From NCBI RefSeq assembly GCF_031846345.1, contig NZ_JAVRHX010000001.1, positions 124,001-188,000 on the forward strand: a stretch of 64,000 bases of DNA. The letters are read 5' to 3'. Made by a program: the position numbers and the translations under genes. How positions within the stretch are numbered: the stretch's first letter is position 1; each line of letters starts with the position of its first letter. Source of the DNA: Glaciecola petra (GTDB taxonomy: Bacteria > Pseudomonadota > Gammaproteobacteria > Enterobacterales > Alteromonadaceae). The notes beneath the pieces are model-generated. The model was not told where the DNA came from. It did no database searches and was given only the letters and a program-made list of their open reading frames with translations. Positions 1 to 8,276 of this stretch are shown here, piece after piece.

Positions 1-45
1 TGTTGCGGTTATTTCTTCATATGTAGGATGAATATCAGCTTTCAT
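1..45 (-). CDS. rpmE: 50S ribosomal protein L31, N-terminal fragment
   Basis: Only the first 15 codons lie in the window; the gene runs off the left edge. The minus strand reads MKADIHPTYEEITAT, which matches the conserved start of bacterial L31 (MKxDIHPxYEEI). L31 bridges the 30S and 50S subunits. Divergent rpmE next to priA is a common gammaproteobacterial order, which supports the call. The fragment ends before the CxxC region, so I cannot tell whether this is the zinc-binding or zinc-free paralogue. Confidence 0.88.
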   Translation of the reverse strand, partial: MKADIHPTYEEITAT

Positions 46-158
46 GGGTTACCTATATTTTTTAGGCCGCCTCGCTATACAACCCGAAGTCGCACACCAA
101 GCGTCGTTAATTAAAATGAGTGCTGAACAATCAACACTCTGAATTTTGGAGCGCGCAT

Positions 159-185
159 ATTATACAAAACTGGCCAAAGCATCAA
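159..185 (-). promoter_or_regulatory. Probable sigma-70 promoter of rpmE
   Basis: On the minus strand a perfect -10 box TATAAT (159-164) lies 15 bases from TTGATG (180-185), or 16 bases from the offset CTTGAT. It precedes rpmE by about 110 bases, leaving room for a structured leader as is usual for ribosomal protein genes. The -35 is imperfect, so this is a plausible reading only. Confidence 0.35.
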
Positions 186-277
186 GTTATTTGTTTTTAT
201 ATAATGCTTTATTGTGTGTGTATTAACTGTATTTAGAGGTATATTATAATAACCAAAGCAGTTTTTGCGATAATAAA

Positions 278-1249
278 GTGAGAGTAATGTACAAGCTAAA
301 CAAGCCGGTAATACCGGTAAATAGATTATTGGCAATCAAACGCTTGCTTATTGTTAGCTGCACTGCTTTGGTGTGTGTGTTTTTGATTGCATGTGAACAA
401 ACCAACCAACAAAGTGCCAATAAAGAACGTCCTAGCCAAGCGCCGGTAGGCAAACATCTATTTTTGTTTACACAGTGGCAAGGACCGGCGATAAAAGTGT
501 GGGCATACAAACCTAAAGCATATAATCAACACACAAAAGTGTTGTTTGTTATGCATGGCACAAATCGAGACGCCGATCGTTATCGTGACGAATGGGCTGA
601 CCATGCAGAACAAAACAATATATTATTAATTGTGCCGCAGTTCTCTAGAGAGGACTTTCCCGGGGCTGACGGGTATAACTTAGGTAACATGTTTGCTGCA
701 GGAAGCGATTATCAAAGTAAGAATATAAAAGCACAATGGTCTTACTCAGCAATCGAGCCACTATTTTCATATGTCAAGAGAGCCTATCAAAACACACAAT
801 CGACTTATATGATGTATGGTCACTCTGCAGGTTCACAGTTTGTTCATCGCTTTATATATTTTGTGCCAGAAGCACGAGCATCTAAAATAATAAGCGCCAA
901 TGCTGGGTGGTATACCATGCCAAATTTTGAGCTTAATTTCCCTTATGGATTGAAAAACACCACAGCAACCCAAGCCGATATCACCAAGGCGTTGCAAAAG
1001 CCTTTGTTAGTCTTGTTGGGTGAAGACGACAATGACCCCAACCATAGGAGTTTACGTAAGGCTGAACAGGCTATGTTGCAAGGTCCGCATAGACTTGCTC
1101 GTGGGCATACATTTTTTGCTCAAGCGCAGCTTAAAGCGCACACTCAAAACATCGATTTTGAGTGGCAACTTGTTACAGTGCCAAATGTAGGCCATCAAAA
1201 TGGACTAATGGCAAAAGCGGCGATTGAGTATTTGATGCAAGATGAGTGA
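278..1249 (+). CDS. Lipoprotein alpha/beta hydrolase (PHB-depolymerase/esterase-like)
   Basis: A 323-residue predicted lipoprotein. Residues 21-39 form a hydrophobic signal ending in lipobox LIAC (Cys39), so it should be anchored in a membrane facing the periplasm. The body is an alpha/beta hydrolase: a VMHGTNRDADRYRDEW oxyanion-type segment near 91-106, nucleophile elbow GHSAG (Ser183), an acidic GEDDND stretch near 248-253, and His306 in VGHQNG, in the correct triad order. The fold resembles secreted polyester or feruloyl esterases; the substrate is unknown. The start is GTG 278 or ATG 287; neither has an ideal ribosome binding site. The 3' end overlaps priA by 8 bases, so the two are probably co-transcribed. 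Confidence 0.75.
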   Translation: MRVMYKLNKPVIPVNRLLAIKRLLIVSCTALVCVFLIACEQTNQQSANKERPSQAPVGKHLFLFTQWQGPAIKVWAYKPKAYNQHTKVLFVMHGTNRDADRYRDEWADHAEQNNILLIVPQFSREDFPGADGYNLGNMFAAGSDYQSKNIKAQWSYSAIEPLFSYVKRAYQNTQSTYMMYGHSAGSQFVHRFIYFVPEARASKIISANAGWYTMPNFELNFPYGLKNTTATQADITKALQKPLLVLLGEDDNDPNHRSLRKAEQAMLQGPHRLARGHTFFAQAQLKAHTQNIDFEWQLVTVPNVGHQNGLMAKAAIEYLMQDE

Positions 1250-3467
1250 GCCTTTACAACACTATGCAAAGGTGGCCATGCCGTTGCCTTTGTATACCTA
1301 TTTTGACTACGCTTTAAATGCTGAGCAATCTCAACAAGTAGTAATTGGCGGGCGAGTTTTAGTGCCATTTGGTAAAAGGAAAGTGCTTGGTATTGTTGTA
1401 GAGCTGTCCAATGACTCAACTTTAGAATCTACAAAAATAAAAAATGTGCTTGAATGTTTGGATCAAGTAGCACTATTTGATGCAACATTATTAAAACTAG
1501 CACAATGGCTTGCACAGTTTTACATTGCGCCAGTTGGTGAAGTCTTTGCGACTATGTTGCCAAGTGCTCTGAATAAAGGCGCTAGCGCTACTCCGGCGGC
1601 GATATACTATTTAACATCAAAGCAGGCATTTTCAAGTGAGGACAAACAACGCGCGGCGCAATTGCTGGCGCGTAGTAAGCAGCAGTTAAACTTGTATGAA
1701 CGTGTAAGTGAGCACGATTTGCGCCTAAGTCAGCTTAAATCTGAATTTTCCAACACAGTAATTAAAGGTCTACAAGAAAAAAACCTAATCGAACTCGTGG
1801 AAAAGCCAGAGCCTACCGGACAATGGCAGCAACAAATAGTCCTGGGCAGTAAACAGCGCCCCAACCCAGAACAATCGATTGCAATTGCGAGCATTAATCA
1901 GGCAAGTCAATTTACTGTTTTTTTGATAGAGGGTGTGACGGGTAGTGGCAAAACAGAAGTCTATTTGCAAGTCATCGAAGAAAAGCTACTACTTGGTAAA
2001 CAAGTGTTGCTTTTGGTGCCCGAAATAGGTTTAACACCTCAAACGGTTAAGCGTTTTCAACGTCGTTTTGGCGATGTAGTGGCGGTATGGCATTCTGGTT
2101 TAACCGATGCGGAGCGGCTTAAAGTATGGCAAAAAGCTAAGCATAATCAGCTTGGTATTGTGATAGGTACGCGGTCGGCAGTATTTATGCCCTTTGCTGA
2201 TTTGGGGATGATAATCGTTGACGAAGAACACGATGAGTCATTTAAACAACAAGATGGACTGCGTTACCATGCTCGCGATGTGGCTGCATATAGGGCTAAA
2301 CAATACGATATTAGTTTGGTCTTAGGAAGTGCTAGTCCTGCGCTCGAAACTTTGCATAATGCATTAAACAAAAAGTATCGCCATTTACAATTATTGCAGC
2401 GTGCCGGTGGTGCAGCAATGCCGGTTATGAAACTTATGGATTTAACTGGTTTACCCTTGCAATCGGGGATTGCGCCTGCCATGTTAGTGCGCATTGAGCA
2501 AACTCTAAAAAAGGGTGAACAAGTACTCATTTTTGTGAACCGAAGAGGATATGCGCCAGCATTAATTTGCACAGAGTGCGGCCACGTCGAAACTTGCAAC
2601 GATTGTGACACCCCATTTACCGTTCATGTAACAACAAATAACTTGCAGTGTCATCGTTGTGGGCAAAATAAAGCTTATAATGCACACTCGTTTAAACCAA
2701 AATGTAGTGTTTGTTCATCACAAAGTGTTACAACTCAGGGAGTTGGCACGGAACAAATCCAGACCTTTTTGACTGAGCAATTTCCCAGTTATTCATGTGT
2801 GCGTATTGATAGTGACAGCACTCGAGGAAAGCGCAAACTAAACACATTATTTGACGAAATTAATCAACAAAAACACCAACTGTTAGTAGGCACGCAAATA
2901 GTTGCGAAAGGGCATCATTTTGAAAACGTAACCCTTGCACTTATTTTAAATGTCGATTCTTATTTATTTAGCAGCGACTTTAAAGCACCAGAAAAATTAG
3001 CTCAACTGGTGACTCAATTTTCTGGTAGAGCAGGGCGAGCCAATAAGCCAGGCGAAGTTTGGTTGCAAAGTTATCAGGTGAGTAATCCACTATTGCAAGA
3101 TTTAGTCAATAATGGTTATAGCCATTTTGCAAGGACCTTACTTCAAGAGCGAATCGCGGCGCACTTGCCACCGGTAAGTTGGCAAGCGTGTTTAAGAGTT
3201 GAGCACATTGATCAAAAAACAGCATTGGCATTTTTGGTTTTTGCAAACAGCTTATTTTCGCAGTTTAAACACTTAAGGTACTTTGGTCCATTTCCTGCCG
3301 GCGTAGAGAAAAAGCAAACTAGATACCGCTATCTAAGCGTCGCTCAAGCAGACACTAATCAATACTTGAATAAGGCGCTTGAGCAAGTTCGCAACAGTTT
3401 ACACAAGCACTCATTGTCTGCAAAAGTGAGATGGGCAATTGATATTATGCCTGCTGATTTTAGCTAA
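1242..3467 (+). CDS. priA: Primosomal replication restart helicase PriA
   Basis: 741 residues, normal for PriA. The N-terminal DNA-binding part is followed by a helicase with Walker A GVTGSGKTEV (231-240) and DEEH box (327-330). Eight cysteines in four pairs (443/446, 452/455, 470/473, 488/491) form the two zinc sites inserted between helicase lobes. PriA recognises stalled forks and D-loops and reloads DnaB. It overlaps the upstream hydrolase gene by 8 bases. In many relatives argS lies between priA and ftsN; here ftsN follows after about 220 bases. All key motifs look intact. Confidence 0.97.
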   Translation: MSEPLQHYAKVAMPLPLYTYFDYALNAEQSQQVVIGGRVLVPFGKRKVLGIVVELSNDSTLESTKIKNVLECLDQVALFDATLLKLAQWLAQFYIAPVGEVFATMLPSALNKGASATPAAIYYLTSKQAFSSEDKQRAAQLLARSKQQLNLYERVSEHDLRLSQLKSEFSNTVIKGLQEKNLIELVEKPEPTGQWQQQIVLGSKQRPNPEQSIAIASINQASQFTVFLIEGVTGSGKTEVYLQVIEEKLLLGKQVLLLVPEIGLTPQTVKRFQRRFGDVVAVWHSGLTDAERLKVWQKAKHNQLGIVIGTRSAVFMPFADLGMIIVDEEHDESFKQQDGLRYHARDVAAYRAKQYDISLVLGSASPALETLHNALNKKYRHLQLLQRAGGAAMPVMKLMDLTGLPLQSGIAPAMLVRIEQTLKKGEQVLIFVNRRGYAPALICTECGHVETCNDCDTPFTVHVTTNNLQCHRCGQNKAYNAHSFKPKCSVCSSQSVTTQGVGTEQIQTFLTEQFPSYSCVRIDSDSTRGKRKLNTLFDEINQQKHQLLVGTQIVAKGHHFENVTLALILNVDSYLFSSDFKAPEKLAQLVTQFSGRAGRANKPGEVWLQSYQVSNPLLQDLVNNGYSHFARTLLQERIAAHLPPVSWQACLRVEHIDQKTALAFLVFANSLFSQFKHLRYFGPFPAGVEKKQTRYRYLSVAQADTNQYLNKALEQVRNSLHKHSLSAKVRWAIDIMPADFS

Positions 3468-3686
3468 TTACGTTTTGTTAGGGTCACGAGATATCGGAGT
3501 ATTATACTTTCCTAAAAATTGAATGCGACTTAAGTTGGGCGAAATAGGCGAAAAATATCGAGTGTTTATGCGTTTATTTTTCTATACTACTGTCAGGTGC
3601 CAGCACATACTTGCTCGATAACTAATTAACGACGCTTTATTCGCCGCTTTAGTCAGCACAAAATAACAATTAAGCTTATAAATACT

Positions 3687-4292
3687 ATGCCAACCAAAGA
3701 CTATGTAAGAACGCCTCAAAAGCGCAAACAAACAAAAAAGAAAAAACAATCACTGCCTATTTTTAAAATATTATTGGCGGTAGCATTAATTGTGTCATTT
3801 ATTTTTGCGCTATACCAACTTAGCCAAAGCGATAAGCAAAACAAGGTAAGCAGTCTTGAATCTGAGTCTGAGGCTGCTAGCAAGAATTTAGACCAATCTA
3901 TAGCATCCAATGATGTGAAAAACACCGCAATAGCAGACAACAATAGCGCAATTGAAGTAGCGGAATTACCCCCCTTACCCGAGTTAGATGATGAAGAATG
4001 GGAATATATAGATTCATTACCTGAATATTCAGTAGAAGTTGACGCAAAAGGGCCGATTAAGAGTATTGGCACTTATATTATGCAATGCGGTTCGTTTAAG
4101 AGGGCAAGTCAAGCTGAAGAGCTGAGAGCTAAAATAGCCCTAGCTGGCAAGGAGTCACAAATAAAAGTAAGCGATATGGAGACAGGCATTTGGTATCGAG
4201 TTGTGTTAGGGACTTATGACAATAAACGACTTGCTGAGAGAGTGCGCGACGAAATTGAAAGAGCTAATATTAATGGCTGTAAAATTTGGTAG
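3687..4292 (+). CDS. ftsN: Cell division protein FtsN (SPOR domain), short form
   Basis: 201 residues, much shorter than E. coli FtsN (319). The N-terminus MPTKDYVRTP matches the FtsN cytoplasmic tail (KDYVRR type), then a very basic run, one transmembrane helix (about 25-44), an acidic/Ser-rich linker, and a C-terminal SPOR domain (about 125-201). Cys134 in MQCGSF and Cys198 in NGCKIW sit where the E. coli SPOR domain forms its disulfide. FtsN triggers septal peptidoglycan synthesis and binds denuded glycan through SPOR. The saving in length is in the periplasmic linker. A preceding 219-base intergenic region suggests its own promoter. Confidence 0.88.
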   Translation: MPTKDYVRTPQKRKQTKKKKQSLPIFKILLAVALIVSFIFALYQLSQSDKQNKVSSLESESEAASKNLDQSIASNDVKNTAIADNNSAIEVAELPPLPELDDEEWEYIDSLPEYSVEVDAKGPIKSIGTYIMQCGSFKRASQAEELRAKIALAGKESQIKVSDMETGIWYRVVLGTYDNKRLAERVRDEIERANINGCKIW

Positions 4293-4334
4293 TGCATTGC
4301 GTGCTGACATCACCAATTTTACAAAAAATGTAAA

Positions 4335-4362
4335 CTTGAATTATAAACTAAGAACCCCACTT
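4335..4362 (+). promoter_or_regulatory. Sigma-32 (RpoH) heat-shock promoter of hslVU
   Basis: CTTGAA (4335-4340), a 14-base spacer, then CCCCACTT (4355-4362). This is nearly the RpoH consensus (CTTGAA, 13-15 bases, CCCCATNT), with one mismatch in the -10. It lies 67 bases upstream of the hslV start. hslVU is a classical heat-shock operon, so motif and target agree. Confidence 0.85.
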
Positions 4363-4372
4363 CTCTTGTACA

Positions 4373-4409
4373 TGACCGAGTAGATGGTCAAACACCTTGC
4401 CAAAGGTGT
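4373..4409 (+). promoter_or_regulatory. Two consecutive 5' UTR hairpins before hslV
   Basis: Hairpin 1: TGACC (4373-4377) pairs with GGTCA (4386-4390). Hairpin 2: ACACCTT (4392-4398) pairs with AAGGTGT (4403-4409) across a 4-base loop. They lie between the sigma-32 promoter and the ribosome binding site. E. coli hslVU mRNA also carries a 5' stem-loop that stabilises it; a similar role here is inferred. Confidence 0.55.
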
Positions 4410-4428
4410 ATTTTTTCAGGAGTATTTA

Positions 4429-4953
4429 ATGACTACAATTGTATCTGTGCGTCGTAACAACCAAGTGGTAGTTGCAGGAGACGGCCAAGTGTCTCTTGGC
4501 AACACTGTTATGAAAGGCAATGCCCGCAAAGTAAGGCGTTTATATCAAGGTAAAGTGCTGGCAGGTTTTGCCGGTGGAACAGCCGACGCATTTACACTAT
4601 TTGAACGTTTTGAAAGCAAATTAGAAATTCATCAAGGTCATTTGACCAGAGCGGCCGTAGAACTGGCCAAAGATTGGCGAACTGACCGAGCACTAAGGCG
4701 ATTAGAGGCCTTGTTGGCGGTTGCAGACCATACCGCTTCTTTCATTATTACCGGGACAGGCGACGTAGTGCAACCTGAAAACGACCTGATTGCCATAGGA
4801 TCAGGCGGCCCATTTGCGCAAGCAGCGGCGACTGGCTTACTTGAAAATACCGACTTAAGTGCGCAAGAAATAGCCGAGAAGGCGTTGACTATTGCTGGTG
4901 ATATATGTGTTTTCACCAATCAAAATCAAACCGTTGAAACACTCGACTTTTAA
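4429..4953 (+). CDS. hslV: ATP-dependent protease subunit HslV (ClpQ)
   Basis: The N-terminal threonine peptidase of the HslVU proteasome-like complex. I start at ATG 4429, behind CAGGAG (4417-4422), because the mature protein must begin TTIVSVRRNNQVVVAGDGQ with the catalytic Thr just after Met. An upstream in-frame ATG (4384) would bury that Thr and lies inside the 5' UTR hairpins. The 174-residue product keeps the conserved Asp18 and Lys34 and the GNTVMKGNARKVRRLY and FAGGTADAFTLFE segments. It is followed by hslU after 84 bases in a heat-shock operon. Confidence 0.96.
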   Translation: MTTIVSVRRNNQVVVAGDGQVSLGNTVMKGNARKVRRLYQGKVLAGFAGGTADAFTLFERFESKLEIHQGHLTRAAVELAKDWRTDRALRRLEALLAVADHTASFIITGTGDVVQPENDLIAIGSGGPFAQAAATGLLENTDLSAQEIAEKALTIAGDICVFTNQNQTVETLDF

Positions 4954-5037
4954 CAAATCGTTACACATTAATAATGCTGTTATTTAAAATAGATTTATAG
5001 TTAACAAATAGCGGTATACATACAGATAGGAAGTGAT

Positions 5038-6369
5038 ATGTCTGAAATGACACCAAGAGAAATTGTGCACGCACTCGATAAGCATATTATTGGTCAAGCT
5101 GATGCAAAAAGAGCCGTATCGATAGCCCTTAGAAATCGCTGGCGTAGAATGCAGTTAGAGCCTGAACTTCGCCAAGAAGTCACGCCAAAGAATATACTTA
5201 TGATTGGCCCCACTGGCGTAGGTAAAACCGAAATTGCGCGTCGTCTAGCTAAGTTGGCGAATGCCCCTTTTATTAAAGTTGAGGCGACTAAATTTACTGA
5301 AGTAGGTTATGTGGGCAAGGAAGTCGAAACAATTATTCGTGACTTGGCTGATATTGCAGTAAAGATGACAAAGGAAACGGCTGCAGCCAAAGTGAAATAT
5401 AGAGCAGAGGAAGCCGCAGAAGACCGTATATTGGATATTCTTATTCCCCCACCAGAAAATGCTTTCGGAGACAAAGAAGAGGTCGAAGAAAAGGGTGCCC
5501 GACAGGTTTTCCGTAAAAAACTTCGTGAAGGTTCATTAGACGATAAAGAAATAGAGATTAATGTCGCATTACCGCAAGTAGGTGTTGAAATAATGGCACC
5601 ACCTGGCATGGAAGAGATGACTAATCAACTTCAAGGAATGTTTCAAAATCTATCTGGCGATAAGAAAAAGAAGAAAAAACTCAAAATCAAAGATGCTTTT
5701 AAAGTCTTGATAGAAGAAGAGTCGGTTAAACTGATCAACCATGAAGACCTAAAGGAAAATGCGATTGAGTCTTTAGAGCAAAATGGCATTGTATTTATTG
5801 ATGAAATAGACAAAATTTGTAAACGTGAGGGTTCCAACAGCGGCGGTGATGTATCGCGCGAAGGTGTGCAACGCGATTTATTACCATTAGTCGAAGGTTC
5901 AACCGTATCGACTAAACACGGTATGGTAAAAACTGACCATATTTTGTTTGTTGCCTCTGGGGCCTTTCAAATGTCCAAACCTTCAGACTTAATTCCTGAA
6001 TTACAAGGGCGCTTGCCAATTAGAGTAGAGCTTTCAGCACTAACTGTGGGTGACTTTGTGCGCATACTGACAGAGCCAAATGCCTCGTTAACGGAGCAGT
6101 ATAAAGCCTTGTTGGCAACGGAAGGTGTGCAAGTAGAGTTTGCTGAATCGGGTATTAAACGAATTGCAGAAGCCGCATGGCAAGTTAATGAAAAGACAGA
6201 AAACATTGGCGCTCGTCGTTTACATACGGTGTTAGAACGTTTAATGGAAGAAATATCGTTCGACGCTTCTGACCGTTCTGGTGAAGCGATAACAGTGGAT
6301 GACGTTTATGTTAATGAGCACCTACAAGCCTTGGTAGAAAACGAGGATTTATCACGTTTCATTTTGTAA
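5038..6369 (+). CDS. hslU: ATP-dependent protease ATPase subunit HslU (ClpY)
   Basis: 443 residues, the usual length. It is the AAA+ unfoldase that feeds substrates to HslV. Walker A GPTGVGKT (57-64), pore loop GYVG (90-93), an inserted I domain (about 110-240) with a Lys-rich stretch near 209-217, Walker B with DEID (255-258), and the C-terminal EDLSRFIL tail that inserts into HslV. Ribosome binding site AGGAAG precedes ATG 5038. The next gene starts immediately after the stop, suggesting read-through of the operon. Confidence 0.97.
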   Translation: MSEMTPREIVHALDKHIIGQADAKRAVSIALRNRWRRMQLEPELRQEVTPKNILMIGPTGVGKTEIARRLAKLANAPFIKVEATKFTEVGYVGKEVETIIRDLADIAVKMTKETAAAKVKYRAEEAAEDRILDILIPPPENAFGDKEEVEEKGARQVFRKKLREGSLDDKEIEINVALPQVGVEIMAPPGMEEMTNQLQGMFQNLSGDKKKKKKLKIKDAFKVLIEEESVKLINHEDLKENAIESLEQNGIVFIDEIDKICKREGSNSGGDVSREGVQRDLLPLVEGSTVSTKHGMVKTDHILFVASGAFQMSKPSDLIPELQGRLPIRVELSALTVGDFVRILTEPNASLTEQYKALLATEGVQVEFAESGIKRIAEAAWQVNEKTENIGARRLHTVLERLMEEISFDASDRSGEAITVDDVYVNEHLQALVENEDLSRFIL

Positions 6370-6384
6370 ATGAGAGAAAAAAGT

Positions 6385-8238
6385 ATGGAAAACAAATCCA
6401 TTATAGATTGCCTTAAATGCGCAGAATTGTTTCAAGGAGCAGCAGACAGTGACCTAGCAATGCTGGCTGAACATGCTACAAAACAAATATTACGTGAAAA
6501 CGATATATTGTTTAATGGGGATGACTTATCCAATACTTTGTACGTTATTGAATCAGGCAGTATCCAATTATTTGATGGGCGCGGTAACCAAGAACAAAGC
6601 TTAACGGTTTTTTCTGATCATGAATTTATCGGAGAAACAGTTCTTATCGCTCCACCACATAAGCTTGGCTTGAGTGCTCGAGCATTAACAGAGGCTCATA
6701 TTTTTGTTTTTGAGCGCGAAGATTTACTAACAGCCTTAAGTGGCAATGGCAGTCTAGCGCTGCAAATCACCTCTACTATCTCCCAGATTATTATTAGACG
6801 TATGCAGCACGCTAGTAATCGGTATGAAAATATCTCAACAATGTATCAAGCTCGTGGACAGCGTCAAGAGCATGATTTGCTTGGTCATAAATCTGTGCCA
6901 GACACCGCTTATTATGGAATACAGACACTGCGTGCATTAGAAAATTTTGATATTAGCGGCATTACCTTAAACTTTTACCCTGATTTTATATGTGGTTTGG
7001 CTAAAGTAAAAAAAGCGGCAGCACTTGCCAACCATGACTTAGGTAATTTGTCTGATGATATTAAAAATGCAATCTGCCAAGCTTGTGATGAAATCGTCTT
7101 GGGTAGCCTTCATAATCATTTTATTGTGGACATGATACAAGGCGGGGCCGGAACGTCGACTAACATGAATATAAATGAAGTCGTTGCAAATCGTGCTCTC
7201 GAAATTATGGGTAAAGCACTGGGAGACTACCAATACTGCCATCCTAATAATCATGTTAATTGCTCTCAATCAACTAATGATGCTTACCCAACTGCTATCA
7301 AAATAGCGTTAATGGATGCGAACGATAAATTATTGAGTGAAATAGGCACTTTAATAGATTGTTTTAACGCTAAGGCGAAGGAATTTCATACTGTATTAAA
7401 GATGGGACGTACGCAATTACAAGACGCGGTTCCTATGACATTAGGTCAAAGTTTTAAAGCCTTTGCTTCTAGTTTAAAGAATGAAATCGCGCGTTTAAAA
7501 AATAGCAGCAAACAGTTTTTAGAAGTGAATATGGGTGGCACAGCTATTGGTACAGGTCTAAATGCAGACCCAAAATATCGTGAAAGAGTCGTTGTACATC
7601 TGGGCACAGTCACCCACAGAGAAATATTTTTAGCAGATGATTTGATTGAGGCCACTCACGATACAGGTGCATTGGTCATGTATTCTTCGGCGCTAAAACA
7701 ACTCGCGGTGAAGTTATCGAAAATCTGCAATGATTTGCGCTTATTATCTTCAGGGCCTCGCGCAGGCTTAAACGAAATCAACCTTCCACCAATGCAACCA
7801 GGTTCGTCTATTATGCCTGGTAAAGTCAATCCAGTGATCCCAGAAGTGGTGAACCAAATTGCGTTTAAAGTAATTGGTAACGATTTAACCGTGACTTTAG
7901 CCGCTGAAGCCGGTCAACTTGAGCTAAACGTAATGGAACCGGTTATGGTTGAAAGTGTTTTTGAATCAATTGAAATACTTAAGTCTGGCATGAGCACTTT
8001 AGGTAAGCGTTGCATAATGGGCATAAGTGCCAATAAAAGAGTTTGCGAAGACAATGTGAAAAATTCAATTGGCATTGTAACGGCACTTAATCCACACTTA
8101 GGCTATGAAATGTGCACCGCTTTAGCCAAAGAAGCGCTTGAGAATAATCGCAGCGTATACGATTTAGTACTTGAAAAACAACTCATGTCAAAAGCTAAAC
8201 TGGAAGAAGTGTTATCACCTGATAATATGGTGTATTAA
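6385..8238 (+). CDS. Aspartate ammonia-lyase with N-terminal cyclic-nucleotide-binding-like domain
   Basis: 617 residues from ATG 6385 (GAGAG at 6372-6376 is a suitable ribosome binding site; ATG 6370, abutting the hslU stop, has none). Residues about 5-150 look like a cNMP-binding beta-roll (LYVIESGSIQLFD, EFIGETVLI, then a C-helix). About 160-617 is a full aspartase: GAGTSTNMN, SQSTNDAYPT, GRTQLQDAVPM (341-351; Gln where fumarases have His) and GSSIMPGKVNP (473-483). It deaminates aspartate to fumarate. E. coli AspA is about 478 residues and lacks the front domain. The phosphate-binding cassette lacks the usual PRxAT arginine arrangement, so the ligand is uncertain. Position suggests co-transcription with hslVU. 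Confidence 0.85.
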   Translation: MENKSIIDCLKCAELFQGAADSDLAMLAEHATKQILRENDILFNGDDLSNTLYVIESGSIQLFDGRGNQEQSLTVFSDHEFIGETVLIAPPHKLGLSARALTEAHIFVFEREDLLTALSGNGSLALQITSTISQIIIRRMQHASNRYENISTMYQARGQRQEHDLLGHKSVPDTAYYGIQTLRALENFDISGITLNFYPDFICGLAKVKKAAALANHDLGNLSDDIKNAICQACDEIVLGSLHNHFIVDMIQGGAGTSTNMNINEVVANRALEIMGKALGDYQYCHPNNHVNCSQSTNDAYPTAIKIALMDANDKLLSEIGTLIDCFNAKAKEFHTVLKMGRTQLQDAVPMTLGQSFKAFASSLKNEIARLKNSSKQFLEVNMGGTAIGTGLNADPKYRERVVVHLGTVTHREIFLADDLIEATHDTGALVMYSSALKQLAVKLSKICNDLRLLSSGPRAGLNEINLPPMQPGSSIMPGKVNPVIPEVVNQIAFKVIGNDLTVTLAAEAGQLELNVMEPVMVESVFESIEILKSGMSTLGKRCIMGISANKRVCEDNVKNSIGIVTALNPHLGYEMCTALAKEALENNRSVYDLVLEKQLMSKAKLEEVLSPDNMVY

Positions 8239-8276
8239 ATTTTAAAAAAACAAAAATAGAAATTAAAGGAAACCTA

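Noticed and set aside
4384..4428. Upstream in-frame start for hslV
   Set aside because: It would hide the catalytic N-terminal threonine and lies inside leader hairpins.
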